Made by a program: the position numbers and the translations under genes. Below, piece by piece: positions 51,900-61,242 of a stretch of DNA of 64,000 nt (positions are counted from its first letter, which is position 1; every line of letters starts with the position of its first letter). The DNA comes from Homoserinimonas aerilata (GTDB lineage: Bacteria > Actinomycetota > Actinomycetes > Actinomycetales > Microbacteriaceae), in NCBI RefSeq assembly GCF_006716125.1, contig NZ_VFOM01000001.1, positions 1,364,001 through 1,428,000 of the forward strand, in the 5' to 3' direction. Below the pieces are notes generated by a model. It made no database searches. It saw nothing but the letters and a program-made list of their open reading frames with translations, and was not told the DNA's origin.

Positions 51900-52682
51900 A
51901 TGCCCACGTTCTACGATCCCGGCGCTGACGCCGGGGAAGCATCCGAAGCGTTGCGCGGTCTCGCCCACGCGACACGAACGTTCGAGAGTCCTCAGAATCT
52001 CTACGGCGTTCTCGGTGACCTGCTTTCAGGCGTGCAATCGCTCAAGCAGATTCTCGATCAGCTCGCCTCCGCCCACGTCAAGAATCGCCCTCGCGCGTTC
52101 GACGACCAAGGTGACCACTCCATCGGATCCAAGGATGCCCTGGCAGCCGCCGACGAACTACACCAAGCCGCGACCCTGATCGACCAGGCCGAGGAACGAC
52201 TCGACGCCGCAGCGGGTGCGGCGAGTCGCGTTGCTTGGCACGAAGTTCCAGCCAGCGAAGCACCGGCTGTCGCTCGTTGGATCAATGTCGTCTTCATGCA
52301 AGGTCAAGAGGCGGGAGAGGTGCTGGACATAATCGACGCCGACGGTGCTCTCGCCGGGCTCAACCATCTGAAGTACTGGGATTACGGCGACGAGACCACC
52401 AGCGCAGCGATGGAGAATGGATACGTCTACGACGCGCCGCCGAGCGGGCCGCTTGAGCATGAACTGCACGACGGTGATTACCACCTCGCCTACAGTCACG
52501 CGTTCGCGCACGTCGCGCTCTACCGAATCCACGCGGTGGACATGGTAGATCAACTGCCAGATGACGCTCGAAGCCTTGCTGCTCCGTCGGCACCGAGCCG
52601 GGCTCGCGAGTCTCAGAGAGTTTCTTGGTTTGAGCCCGCCAGCATCACGGCGGTCAGGCAGCAGCGAGGTCTGGCACTGTGA
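51900..52682 (+). CDS. Conserved hypothetical protein of ICE conjugation operon
   Basis: A 260-residue soluble protein. An N-terminal helical part (SEALRGLAHATRTFESPQNLYGVLGDLLSG...QILDQL) and a coiled-coil-like stretch (about residues 75-115) are followed by an acidic half. ATG at 51900 follows GGGAGG; the GTG at 51858 is rejected. Its stop overlaps the VirB4-like gene by 4 nt. It sits where such a protein sits in SCO6880-type operons. Confidence 0.7.
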   Translation: MPTFYDPGADAGEASEALRGLAHATRTFESPQNLYGVLGDLLSGVQSLKQILDQLASAHVKNRPRAFDDQGDHSIGSKDALAAADELHQAATLIDQAEERLDAAAGAASRVAWHEVPASEAPAVARWINVVFMQGQEAGEVLDIIDADGALAGLNHLKYWDYGDETTSAAMENGYVYDAPPSGPLEHELHDGDYHLAYSHAFAHVALYRIHAVDMVDQLPDDARSLAAPSAPSRARESQRVSWFEPASITAVRQQRGLAL

Positions 52683-54163
52683 GCCGCAACAATGCCGAGC
52701 GCCTGCACACTGCGGTCCTCGTCGCTCCAGCATCCGAGAAGCGGCGCATACGCAAGCAGCGCAGGCAGGCTGCCGCGAAGTTGCAAGCGGAGCAACTGAG
52801 GGCTAAGCATCAGGCATCCCGCGCAAAGTACGCCGCGGATCTGGCTGAGCGTCGGGCAACCACATACATTTCGCCTACTGGTGAACCGGGACCAGCTCAG
52901 CTGCGTTCGCCCGGAAGGCTTCGTCTGCCACGGCATCAAGACACCTCGGCAACCCTTGCGGGTGCGTACCCATTCTTGGCTGAAGGTGGGCTCGGATCCG
53001 ACGGGGTCTTCGTTGGTCAGGATCTGTACTCCGGGGGATCTTTCGTCTACGACCCCTGGGTGCTCTACGCGCGCGGCCTCATCACCGCCCCGAACCTCGT
53101 GCTCGCAGGCATTGTCGGCTCCGGAAAATCCAGCTTGGCTAAGAGCCTCTACACACGTTCGATCCCGTTCGGTCGTCGCGTCTACGTCCCCGGCGATCCG
53201 AAGGGCGAGCACACTGCGATCGCTGAAGCTGTGGGTGGGCGGGCGATCGTGCTCGGTCATGGGCTTGCCGCTCGGCTCAATCCTCTCGACGAAGGCTACC
53301 GACCCGCCGGAATGAGCGAGGAGACCTGGGCATCCACGGTCGCCGCTCGACGACGCGACTTGATCGGCGCACTCGCCGAAACGGTTCTGACGCGCCCCCT
53401 CACGCCTTTGGAACACACTGCGATCGACACTGCTCTGACCGGGGTCGTTCGCAGCAACGATGTACCGATCCTGCCAATGATTGTCGAACACATCCTCACC
53501 CCGACAGAGCAGGCCGATCCGGATGGGCGCCTCGCTGAAGACGGGCGTCTCGTCGGGCATGCACTTCGGCGTCTTGTCGCCGGTGACCTCGCCGGACTCT
53601 TCGATGGTCCGTCGACAGTGCGTTTCGATCCGTCACTACCGATGATCTCTCTTGACCTATCGAGAGTCACAGAGAACTCGACTCTGACCTCGGTCCTCAT
53701 GACCTGTTCGTCGGCTTGGATGGAATCCGCCCTACTCGACCCCAACGGTGGTCAGCGCTGGTGCATCTACGACGAGGCATGGCGCCTCATGTCTCATCCG
53801 GCGTTGTTGCGTCGGATGGATGCGCACTGGCGGCTCGCCCGCCACTACGGGATCGCGAACATGTTGATCTTCCACAAGCTGACCGACTTGGAGAATGTCG
53901 GTGACCAGGGCTCCGCGATGCGAGCGCTGGCAAGCAGCCTTCTCGCTAACGCCGAGACGCGAATCATCTACCGGCAGGAATCCGATCAGCTCGGAGCCAC
54001 TGCGAGAGCGCTCGGGCTTACCGGCACCGAGCAGAGGTTGCTGCCCGGGCTCGGCGTGGGCCAAGGACTCTGGCGCATCAAGGACCGTTCCTTCGTTTGC
54101 CAACACCAGTTACACCCCGGAGAGCTGGAACTTTTCGATACCACCAGCCGAATGACGAGCTGA
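52679..54163 (+). CDS. VirB4/TraC-like conjugation ATPase
   Basis: A 494-residue ATPase. The N terminus is a charged helix (residues about 15-60); the P-loop is GIVGSGKSS (about residues 148-156), Walker B WCIYDEAW (about 363), and the late motif ADNLSFR-like tail LFDTTSRM is present. It powers DNA transfer through the mating pore. GTG start in a GTGA overlap. Its normal neighbour upstream (SCO6880) is separated from it by the whole cargo. Confidence 0.88.
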   Translation: MSRNNAERLHTAVLVAPASEKRRIRKQRRQAAAKLQAEQLRAKHQASRAKYAADLAERRATTYISPTGEPGPAQLRSPGRLRLPRHQDTSATLAGAYPFLAEGGLGSDGVFVGQDLYSGGSFVYDPWVLYARGLITAPNLVLAGIVGSGKSSLAKSLYTRSIPFGRRVYVPGDPKGEHTAIAEAVGGRAIVLGHGLAARLNPLDEGYRPAGMSEETWASTVAARRRDLIGALAETVLTRPLTPLEHTAIDTALTGVVRSNDVPILPMIVEHILTPTEQADPDGRLAEDGRLVGHALRRLVAGDLAGLFDGPSTVRFDPSLPMISLDLSRVTENSTLTSVLMTCSSAWMESALLDPNGGQRWCIYDEAWRLMSHPALLRRMDAHWRLARHYGIANMLIFHKLTDLENVGDQGSAMRALASSLLANAETRIIYRQESDQLGATARALGLTGTEQRLLPGLGVGQGLWRIKDRSFVCQHQLHPGELELFDTTSRMTS

Positions 54164-54375
54164 ATCATTTCTATTGCCATGTCGGCGGCAACTGTGCAGA
54201 ACCGAACGATCCGTCGCACGATGACTCCACCGTCCGCAGACTGTGGCTTTGTCAACCTGAAGTGACCCTACCGCGACGGCCACATCTGGCCCCACCTCCG
54301 TTCTTAATTGTGCTCGCCAACGGCGCAAGCCAAGTGAGCGCTCGTTGGGGATGAACCTGAGCAGGATTGGTGCGC
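54164..54375. other. Intergenic region, possible IS end debris
   Basis: About 210 bp with no gene. A stretch around 54245-54300 (CCTGAAGTGACCC followed by GGCCACATCTGGCCCC) resembles end sequences of actinobacterial IS21-like elements, but I cannot confirm this. The conjugation genes stop here. Confidence 0.35.
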
Positions 54376-54612
54376 AGGTTCGCGTATCAGGCGTCCCGCA
54401 AGCCGAACGCCGTATGCGACGCCAACTTCGTCCAGACCTAGGGCTGCTTCGACAAGCCCAGCGAGATAATGCTGCGCGTCGAGCGCAGCTCCGCAGCCGG
54501 TTCCTGCCGCGGTGGTGGGATGCTGCACACACACGTAACCGTCTTCGTTGAGTTCAACTTGGCCGCGCACGAGCTCGTTGCGTGGGTCGTGGCCGATGGC
54601 GACAAACGGGAT
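54376..54612 (-). pseudogene. trxB: Thioredoxin reductase fragment with internal deletion
   Basis: The minus strand reads [32 protein letters not shown], an obvious TrxB segment, and then directly [19 protein letters not shown], the TrxB C terminus. The 25-30 residues normally between, with the FAD-contacting GVFACGD motif, are missing in frame, and the N-terminal two thirds are absent. It is a non-functional remnant between the ICE and the copper cluster. Confidence 0.75.
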
Positions 54613-54655
54613 CTGTAGCAGCTGTCCGAGTTGCACAAGCCTGCGATGTACGCGT

Positions 54656-54853
54656 TCATGCCGTGGAGTAGTCGCTCGTCCGGGGTGGGTGGGAAGGTGC
54701 CGGAGGTGATGCGGGTACGGCGCCTGATGCGCGTGCTTCACCGGAGGGCCCAGATGATGAGGAGTAGCTGACGATTGTGAGCAGGATGACGAAGATGGTC
54801 CCGGCGGCGATGAAGTCGGCGGGGCTTTGGAGCGATGTCTTGAATCTGTTCAT
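54656..54853 (-). CDS. Small single-helix membrane protein (65 aa)
   Basis: A 65-residue protein with one hydrophobic helix ([17 protein letters not shown], about residues 14-30) and a Pro/Ser-rich outer tail. It starts 12 nt after the F510_1955-type gene, likely in the same operon. No family recognised. Confidence 0.55.
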   Translation of the reverse strand: MNRFKTSLQSPADFIAAGTIFVILLTIVSYSSSSGPSGEARASGAVPASPPAPSHPPRTSDYSTA

Positions 54854-54865
54854 GGTGAGTTCCGG

Positions 54866-55705
54866 CTATCGAGGTGGGCTGAGGATGGTGGTTCCGTCGG
54901 GGGTGATCTCGACGATGCCGCGATCATCGACGAGAACGATGCGGTTGGCGTCGATGACGCTGAAAGCTTGAACGGCACCTTCGAGTGCTTCCAGGCTCTG
55001 CCAGGTGTTGTCCGGGTTCTGTGTCCAGATCGCGCCGTCGGTACCTACGCCCAGGAGGGTGCCATCGGGGCGTGCGTCGAGCGTGTAGAGCAGTGGGGCG
55101 CTTTCGTCGCGGGAGAATGTCACGCCTTGGTCGGTGCTGTGAAGTAGTCCTTCTTCTGCTGCGGCGTAGAGGCCGTCGTCCGTGACGACGAGGTCCGCTG
55201 CGGCGATGGATGCTCCTCGGGTCCATTCGCCGCCGCTGTCGGTGCTGCGGAGGAGGTCGACCCCGCTGGAGGCGATCCCGTAGAGGGTGCCGTCGGGGCC
55301 GGCGGTGAGGACATGGAAGTCCGTGCTGCCGTTCAACGCAACCGGGGACCATGTCTGGCCGTAGTCATCGCTTTGGATGATTCCGAGGTTGGGCGCGCCG
55401 AGCTCTGCCGCGGTGTCGGGCCCGCGGTGCCCGGAGGCGAAGAGTGTGTTGTCGGTGACGGTGAATCCCATGGCGTCGAAGTCGTGGCCGCCGATGGGGC
55501 CGGAGACGTCACCGGTGGGGGTGACGGTGAAGATGCCGTTGTGGGTGGCGACGAGTAGGTCGCTCCCGCGTGGGTCTTCGGCGATGCCGTGGACATGCTC
55601 TATGCGCGGCGGGGCGATGTCTGTTGCGGTTGTCTGTGTGCTGGCACACCCGGTGATCGTGAGGGCCAGCGTGGTGAGAACGGTCAGGGGCAGGAGGCGG
55701 TTCAT
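54866..55705 (-). CDS. F510_1955-family beta-propeller lipoprotein
   Basis: A 279-residue lipoprotein (lipobox ITGC, Cys20) with a sialidase-like propeller. Three Asp-box-like motifs (SDDYGQTW, STDSGGEW, STDQGVTF) are visible. Such proteins are named glycosylhydrolases by homology only; they often sit next to DUF305 and DUF6153 genes in actinobacterial copper clusters. The start at 55705 follows GGAGA. Confidence 0.8.
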   Translation of the reverse strand: MNRLLPLTVLTTLALTITGCASTQTTATDIAPPRIEHVHGIAEDPRGSDLLVATHNGIFTVTPTGDVSGPIGGHDFDAMGFTVTDNTLFASGHRGPDTAAELGAPNLGIIQSDDYGQTWSPVALNGSTDFHVLTAGPDGTLYGIASSGVDLLRSTDSGGEWTRGASIAAADLVVTDDGLYAAAEEGLLHSTDQGVTFSRDESAPLLYTLDARPDGTLLGVGTDGAIWTQNPDNTWQSLEALEGAVQAFSVIDANRIVLVDDRGIVEITPDGTTILSPPR

Positions 55706-55834
55706 AGGGTCTCCGGTAGTAGTAAAAGGTTTCCGCACCGGGCGACAGATCGCGGGCGGGGGTGCGGGAGCTGGGGGTGTTGTGACCTGGTGAGGCCGGG
55801 CGGGCCGTTTCGGGTGTCGACCCGCCCGGAAGTT

Positions 55835-56440
55835 TCACAGCTCGTTGAGGAGGTCCTGCATGGTTGAGATTTCGGCGGTTTGGTCGTCGATCACCTGTTG
55901 GGCGAGGTCGAGGACGTCCTGGTTCTGACCGTCGTCGAGCGCGGTGCGCGCCATGTCCACGGCGCCCTCGTGGTGCATGATCATCTGTTCGAGGAAGAGG
56001 CGGCTCGCTTGCGTGGCGTCTGCCTCTTCCAGGGCCGTCATGTCTTCGTCGGACATCATGCCGTCGCCGGAGTCGTCCATTGATCCGTGGTCCATGCCGC
56101 CCATGGCGTCGGGGTCGTACTCGACGCCCCAGTTCTCGAGCCAGCCGAGCATCAGGTCCATCTCTGGGCCTTGGGCGTCCTTGATCTGTTGGGCGAGCTC
56201 CGCGACACGTGGGTCGAGTCCGTCCTTGGTGAGCACGATGTCGGCCATCTTGATGGCCTGCTGGTGGTGCGGGATCATCATGGTCACGAACATCTCGTCG
56301 GCGTCGTTCGCCGTGGCGGTGGACGAGGTATCGGACGATGTGGTGGTTTCGCCTGTCGGTGCTGATGCGTCAGCGCAGCCCGTGAGAACGAGAGCGAGGC
56401 TGAGCATGCCAGTGCCGAAGGCAAGGGGAAGCTTCTTCAT
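55835..56440 (-). CDS. DUF305 lipoprotein
   Basis: A 201-residue lipoprotein (lipobox LTGC, Cys22) with a DUF305 helical domain. The two His-His motifs MMIPHHQQAI and MIMHHEGAV, with Met- and Asp-rich loops (MGGMDHGSMDD), suggest extracytoplasmic copper binding. It lies in a minus-strand group with the F510_1955 and DUF6153 genes. Confidence 0.88.
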   Translation of the reverse strand: MKKLPLAFGTGMLSLALVLTGCADASAPTGETTTSSDTSSTATANDADEMFVTMMIPHHQQAIKMADIVLTKDGLDPRVAELAQQIKDAQGPEMDLMLGWLENWGVEYDPDAMGGMDHGSMDDSGDGMMSDEDMTALEEADATQASRLFLEQMIMHHEGAVDMARTALDDGQNQDVLDLAQQVIDDQTAEISTMQDLLNEL

Positions 56441-56537
56441 GAGTAATTCCTTCGATGGGGTCGTGTGTGAGGGGTCGGGAGTAGCGCGCCACGCAGAGGG
56501 GACGCGATGATGCCGGCGAGATGCCGGTTGCGACCTA

Positions 56538-56990
56538 TCAGGTACGACTGATCGAGAGGGCTAAGGGCGAGGGTGTGCGCGGCAGGATACTCACAGCCTG
56601 CAGGCGCACTGAGGACGCAACGATCTGCAGAGGCGGCCCGAGACGACGGGCCACGAGGATTGGGCGCAGTAGGAGGAGTAGTCCGGCAAGCAGCGCGAGG
56701 ATGCAGGCCGTGGTCATGTCCGGATGGCCTTGCCCTGTCCCCGAGAGGCAGGCGTCATCACAGGGAACGGAGGCAGCCTCGGAGGCTGCCGGTGTCAGTG
56801 CGTCGTGGCCGGTATCCGCGGCCATCGTCGTCGCGGAGTGGTGTGCGGTGACGGTGCCGTGGCCGGCTGGATCCGCACTGAAGGTATGCATGCCAAGCAG
56901 GCCGACGATGATCAAGACAGCCGCACCGACGAGCGGGAGAAGGACGCGCAGCGACAGTTGCTGACGCTGAATGCGTGATGCGATCTGCAT
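56538..56990 (-). CDS. DUF6153-like membrane protein
   Basis: A 150-residue protein with helices at about residues 12-35 and 90-110 and an outer loop with His (HGTVTAHHSATT) and Cys (PCDDAC) residues. The pattern matches DUF6153, a family neighbouring copper genes. The ATG at 56990 follows GGGGAGA. A role in copper trafficking is inferred from neighbours. Confidence 0.75.
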   Translation of the reverse strand: MQIASRIQRQQLSLRVLLPLVGAAVLIIVGLLGMHTFSADPAGHGTVTAHHSATTMAADTGHDALTPAASEAASVPCDDACLSGTGQGHPDMTTACILALLAGLLLLLRPILVARRLGPPLQIVASSVRLQAVSILPRTPSPLALSISRT

Positions 56991-57159
56991 GCTTGTCTCT
57001 CCCCTCCCGCGACACACGCTAGCACCGTCGACTTTGCGCACCCTCGGGGAACTGATTCACCGCCCACAGCCGAGTGACGAGTTCCTGGACCAGTGCGCGA
57101 ATCTGCTTCAGTAGACGTCTATTTGAGCGAGTTCATGCCGCTCCGCACACTCTACAGGA

Positions 57160-57177
57160 ATACCCCCGGTGGGTATA
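57160..57177. promoter_or_regulatory. CsoR-type operator upstream of YHS-copB
   Basis: ATACCCCCGGTGGGTATA, 53 nt before the YHS gene. It matches the C-rich/G-rich dyad of CsoR-family proteins. Probably governs the YHS-copB operon by copper. Confidence 0.78.
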
Positions 57178-57229
57178 TGGTTGTCCGCGTCAGAGACGAA
57201 CCACTCGAACGTGAAAGAGGAACACCCAC

Positions 57230-57490
57230 ATGTCCGATTCCCCCACTGGATCTTGCTGCAGCCATAACAATCACGGTGCGGTCGCCGCCGAAGGACGCAC
57301 AGATCTCCTCGCCCCATCCGCGGAGGAACTCGCACAATGCCCCGTGATGGCCGGCAGTGTTGTCGTCAAGGCGGATGCCGAGTCCGCGGGACTGTTCCGC
57401 GACTACGAGGGCACCCGCTACTACTTCTGCTGCGCCGCATGCGGCCCCCGCTTCGACGCTGACCCCGCAAAATACGCGGCCGCAGCCTGA
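57230..57490 (+). CDS. YHS-domain protein (metal-binding)
   Basis: An 86-residue protein. A Cys/His-rich start (CCSHNNH) is followed by a YHS domain (about residues 30-82): CPVMAGSVVVKADAESAG and YYFCCAACGPRFDADPAKY. YHS domains bind copper or serve ATPases as metal loaders. It is first in the operon with copB (62-68 nt gap) and behind the CsoR-type operator. Confidence 0.85.
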   Translation: MSDSPTGSCCSHNNHGAVAAEGRTDLLAPSAEELAQCPVMAGSVVVKADAESAGLFRDYEGTRYYFCCAACGPRFDADPAKYAAAA

Positions 57491-57558
57491 CTACTTCACT
57501 CGCGGGGTCCGCCGCCCTGGCAGCCCCACAGGTTCATTACTCCGAGGAGGATATGACC

Positions 57559-59685
57559 ATGAGCCACTCGCACAACGACGAGGTCGAACATACGCACGCG
57601 CATCCCGCTTCCCCCAGCCCGGCCGGGCACGAGACGCACAGTGCCCACGGCGTCCACGGAAACGAGGGCGCCAGTCACGACAGTCACGAGGGTCATGGTG
57701 GCCATGGGGATCACGTCGGACAGTTCCGGCGGTTGTTCTGGATCATGCTCATCCTGGCGGTCCCGACCGTTGCCCTGTCGGGCATGTTCTCGATGATCCT
57801 CGGCTACACCCTCCCCGACATCCCCGGGATCGCCTGGGTGTCGCCAGTGCTCGGAACGGTGATGTATGTCTGGGGCGGGAAACCGTTCCTCGTCGGCGCC
57901 GTCAGCGAAATCCGCTCCCGCAAGCCCGGGATGATGCTCCTGATTGGCCTCGCGATCACGGTCGCATTCCTCGCATCCTGGGGTGCGAGCGTGGGGCTGC
58001 TGCATCACGATCTGGACTTCTGGTGGGAGCTGGCACTCCTGATTGTGATCATGCTGCTCGGCCACTGGATCGAGATGCGCTCCCTCGCCCAGACCACCTC
58101 CGCCCTCGACTCCCTGGCCGCCCTTCTGCCGGATGAGGCGGAACGTGTCGAGAACGGCGAGGTCGTCGTCGTCTCACCCACTGAGCTCGTCGTTGGCGAT
58201 GTTGTCGTCGTTCGGCCTGGTGGCAGCGTTCCCGCGGATGGGCGCATTATTGATGGTCGCGCGTCGATGGATGAATCCATGGTCACGGGCGAATCCCGTA
58301 CGGTCACTCGCGGCACGGGCGACACGGTCACGGCGGGCACTGTCGCCACCGATTCCGGGTTGCGTGTCGAGATCACCGCGACCGGTGACGACACCACCCT
58401 CGCGGGCATTCAGCGGCTGGTGACCGAAGCGCAGAGCTCGTCCTCTCGCGCCCAGCGTCTCGCCGACACCGCCGCGGGGTGGCTGTTCTGGTTCGCGCTG
58501 GGATCTGCGGCCATCACCGCGATCGTGTGGATATTGGTGGGCTTCCCGGATGCCGCGGTCATCCGCACGATCACCGTCTTGGTGATTGCCTGCCCCCACG
58601 CGCTCGGTCTTGCCATCCCTCTGGTCGTGTCGATCGCGACCGAGCGCGCCGCGCGCGGCGGGGTGCTCGTCAAGGACCGTCTGGCGTTGGAGAGCATGCG
58701 CACCGTTGACACGGTGCTGTTCGACAAGACCGGGACCCTCACGAAGGGCGAGCCCCGCGTCTCCGAAGTGTCAGTCACCGACGGTCGTGACGCAGACCAG
58801 GTGCTCGCCCTCGCTGCCGCCGCCGAGGTAGACAGTGAGCACCCTCTGGCGAAGGCCATTGTCCGTGCCGCTGCCGACAAGAAGCTCACGGTGCCCGGAA
58901 GCCGTGACTTCACCTCGTCTCCCGCCGTTGGCGTCACCGCAACCGTGGACGGCACCACCGTCCGGGTGGGTGGACCGCACCTCCTCACCGAAGAGAACGC
59001 AGATGAGCTTCCCGTCGTAGACCAGTGGCGTGCCGATGGCGCGATCATCCTCCATGTCGTTCAGGATGGGGACGTCATCGGTGCGCTGAAGCTCGCCGAC
59101 GAGGTGCGTTCGGAGTCGCGCGAAGCGGTCGACGCGCTGCACGTCTTGGGCGTGCAGGTGGTCATGATCACCGGAGACGCCGAGGCCGTCGCACATGCCG
59201 TCGCGCAGGATCTCGGCATCGACCGGGTCTTCGCCGGCGTGCGCCCCGAAGACAAGGCCGCGAAGGTCCAAGAGCTGCAGAAAGAGGGCCGGAAGGTCGC
59301 GATGGTCGGCGACGGCGTCAATGACGCCCCCGCCCTCGCGCAGGCCGACGTCGGGCTCGCCATCGGAGCGGGCACGGATGTGGCGATCGCCTCGGCTGGG
59401 GTCATCCTCGCCAGCGACGACCCCCGCTCTGTGCTCTCCGTGATCGAGCTGTCCCGTGCGGCGTATCGGAAGATGAAGCAGAACCTCTGGTGGGCCGCGG
59501 CCTACAACCTCATCTCCGTCCCCCTCGCCGCCGGCGTCCTCGCACCCATCGGGTTCATCCTGCCGATGTCGGTCGGCGCGATCCTAATGTCGCTGTCCAC
59601 GATCGTCGTCGCCCTCAACGCCCAGCTGCTGCGACGCCTCGACCTCAGGCCGGAGACCACGACCCGGACCATCCTCGACCGATGA
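57559..59685 (+). CDS. copB: CopB-type copper-translocating P-type ATPase
   Basis: A 708-residue P1B-3 ATPase. The N terminus is a His-rich tail of about 50 residues (repeats of HGxHG, HDSHEGHGGHGDH) instead of an HMA domain. The membrane motif CPH (IACPHALGL), TGES, DKTGTLT, STHP-like SEHPLA and GDGVNDAPALA are complete. P1B-3 pumps export Cu(II)/Cu(I). I prefer ATG 57559 (8 nt from AGGAGG) over 57553 (2 nt away). Confidence 0.92.
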   Translation: MSHSHNDEVEHTHAHPASPSPAGHETHSAHGVHGNEGASHDSHEGHGGHGDHVGQFRRLFWIMLILAVPTVALSGMFSMILGYTLPDIPGIAWVSPVLGTVMYVWGGKPFLVGAVSEIRSRKPGMMLLIGLAITVAFLASWGASVGLLHHDLDFWWELALLIVIMLLGHWIEMRSLAQTTSALDSLAALLPDEAERVENGEVVVVSPTELVVGDVVVVRPGGSVPADGRIIDGRASMDESMVTGESRTVTRGTGDTVTAGTVATDSGLRVEITATGDDTTLAGIQRLVTEAQSSSSRAQRLADTAAGWLFWFALGSAAITAIVWILVGFPDAAVIRTITVLVIACPHALGLAIPLVVSIATERAARGGVLVKDRLALESMRTVDTVLFDKTGTLTKGEPRVSEVSVTDGRDADQVLALAAAAEVDSEHPLAKAIVRAAADKKLTVPGSRDFTSSPAVGVTATVDGTTVRVGGPHLLTEENADELPVVDQWRADGAIILHVVQDGDVIGALKLADEVRSESREAVDALHVLGVQVVMITGDAEAVAHAVAQDLGIDRVFAGVRPEDKAAKVQELQKEGRKVAMVGDGVNDAPALAQADVGLAIGAGTDVAIASAGVILASDDPRSVLSVIELSRAAYRKMKQNLWWAAAYNLISVPLAAGVLAPIGFILPMSVGAILMSLSTIVVALNAQLLRRLDLRPETTTRTILDR

Positions 59686-59834
59686 CCATGACGAACCCGG
59701 AGGACGTGATGGCCGACGCCATTGAACCCGCAACGGCCTGCGACCACGGTGAAAACGGCTACAGCAGCGACAACGTCCGCTACCTCGCCCCCCTTATTCG
59801 TGAGGTCCTCCCTGACCTCTTCGCAAGACCCTAA
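59682..59834 (+). CDS. Small hypothetical protein (50 aa) coupled to copB
   Basis: A 50-residue frame starting in an ATGA overlap with copB (MTMTNPEDVMADAIEP...). It has a CDHGENG segment, then LAPLIREVLPDLFARP. Coupling and codon use favour a real gene, but no family is known and a truncated end is possible. Confidence 0.45.
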   Translation: MTMTNPEDVMADAIEPATACDHGENGYSSDNVRYLAPLIREVLPDLFARP

Positions 59835-59878
59835 CAACTCGCATTCTGTTCGCCAACCGGTGAGGACTGGCGTGAGGA

Positions 59879-60040
59879 CTACTTCATCTCGCCGTTCTGA
59901 TCGGCGTGCTCTTCCGCACGGAGTCTCTCACGATCGTCCTTTAGACCATCGCGCACACCCTTGCGGACGGCACCGTAGACGGCGTAAGCCAACACCCCAA
60001 TGGTGACGGCGGTCAGGGCGAGCAATGACAAGGGGTCCAT
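59879..60040 (-). CDS. Small membrane protein (53 aa)
   Basis: A 53-residue protein, one N-terminal helix (LSLLALTAVTIGVLAYAVYGA) and a charged tail (KDDRERLRAEEHADQ). ATG at 60040 follows GGAGAG. Unknown function. Confidence 0.6.
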   Translation of the reverse strand: MDPLSLLALTAVTIGVLAYAVYGAVRKGVRDGLKDDRERLRAEEHADQNGEMK

Positions 60041-60504
60041 AGGCTCTCCTCCAAATTTCGGTTCACTGTACGCCGTCGGCCGTCGCGGGCTGAGGCTCGT
60101 AGTCATGTCGTTCGGCCTCGTGGGCGGGCGTCACCAGAAGGCCGAAATGAACGCACAAGAGGCTGCAACTGTTGAGAGACAGAGGCGTTTGGTCGCGCCG
60201 CATCCGATACCCCGCCCGGACGGGTGACGGTCCGTCTGTATGCGGACGGATCTCGGGCATTCTCTTCGATGGAGGTCCCTGTCGAGCAGGCCAACGCCGA
60301 TGATCAGATCAGCCCATATTCGATCCAAGGAGGCAGCTACTCATCCGCCGCCCCGCCGCGACGAATGCAGAGCACCACCATGCTGCGGACATCGCACCCA
60401 TCGGCACGTCGCGGTCGGAGACGGCTCGTGGACGAAGCAGCTGACATCTGCTCGCCGATCGTCTCTCATCCTGGTCTCATGATCGGGGTTCTAACGTCAC
60501 TGTC
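60041..60504. other. Intergenic region without clear gene
   Basis: About 460 bp with no convincing reading frame. CAAGGAGG occurs near 60328 but no start codon follows at suitable distance. It probably holds the promoter for the ABC-2 operon and scars of rearrangement. Confidence 0.4.
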
Positions 60505-61242
60505 ATGAGAGATTCAGCGATCGTCCTGACGCGGCTCAGCCGCAGGTTCGGGGCCACACCCGCGGTCACCGATGTGAGTGTCGAGATCCCGGCGGGCGAG
60601 ATCTTCGGCCTGCTCGGCCACAACGGGGCGGGCAAGACGACGACGGTCAACATGCTGACCACCCTGCTTCCGCCGACGTCGGGAGACGCGGTGGTCGGAG
60701 GGAAGAGCATCATCGCGGATGCTGCGGCGGTGCGCAGTCTGATCGGCTATCTGCCGGAGAACGTGCAGTTCTACGACAATCTGACGCTGGTGGAGAATCT
60801 GCAGTTCTTCGGTCGACTGTCGGGGTTGCGCCGCCCGGATGCACGGATCGCGGATGTTCTGCGGTTCCTGGACTTCACGGGGCACGACAGCCAACGGCTG
60901 GGCACGTTCAGCAAGGGTATGCGTCAGCGGGTAGGGATCGCACAGGCGATCCTGCACGCCCCGGCCGTTCTCTTTCTGGACGAGCCGACGTCTGGCCTGG
61001 ACCCGGAGGGCGTCCGAACCCTGCGCGAGACGATCGTGCGACTGAACAAGGAACTCGGGCTGACAGTGTTCATGAACACGCATCTGCTCTCAGAGGTCAC
61101 CCGCACGTGCACCAGCATCGGCATCCTCAATCAAGGACGCCTGGTGCACCATGACACGGTCGCGAGCACTCTGGCGGCGTATCCCGAAGAGCAGTCGTTG
61201 GAGGAGATCTTCTTCCAGCTGGAGCGGGCCGGGACACCGTGA
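60505..61242 (+). CDS. ABC-2 type transporter ATP-binding protein (NosF-like)
   Basis: A 245-residue ATPase: Walker A GHNGAGKTT, Q-loop LPENVQFYDNL, variant signature FSKGMRQR, Walker B VLFLDEPTSGLDP and H-loop NTHLLSE. Similar to NosF/YtrB ATPases that work with NosY-type permeases. Overlaps the next gene by 4 nt. Confidence 0.88.
   Translation: MRDSAIVLTRLSRRFGATPAVTDVSVEIPAGEIFGLLGHNGAGKTTTVNMLTTLLPPTSGDAVVGGKSIIADAAAVRSLIGYLPENVQFYDNLTLVENLQFFGRLSGLRRPDARIADVLRFLDFTGHDSQRLGTFSKGMRQRVGIAQAILHAPAVLFLDEPTSGLDPEGVRTLRETIVRLNKELGLTVFMNTHLLSEVTRTCTSIGILNQGRLVHHDTVASTLAAYPEEQSLEEIFFQLERAGTP

Noticed and set aside
54245..54300. IS21-type element end
   Set aside because: Only a loose resemblance to known ends from memory and no transposase; reported as possible debris only.
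54304..54741. 145-residue minus-strand frame as an intact gene
   Set aside because: Only its middle matches TrxB, with an internal deletion, and the ends are arbitrary; treated as a remnant.
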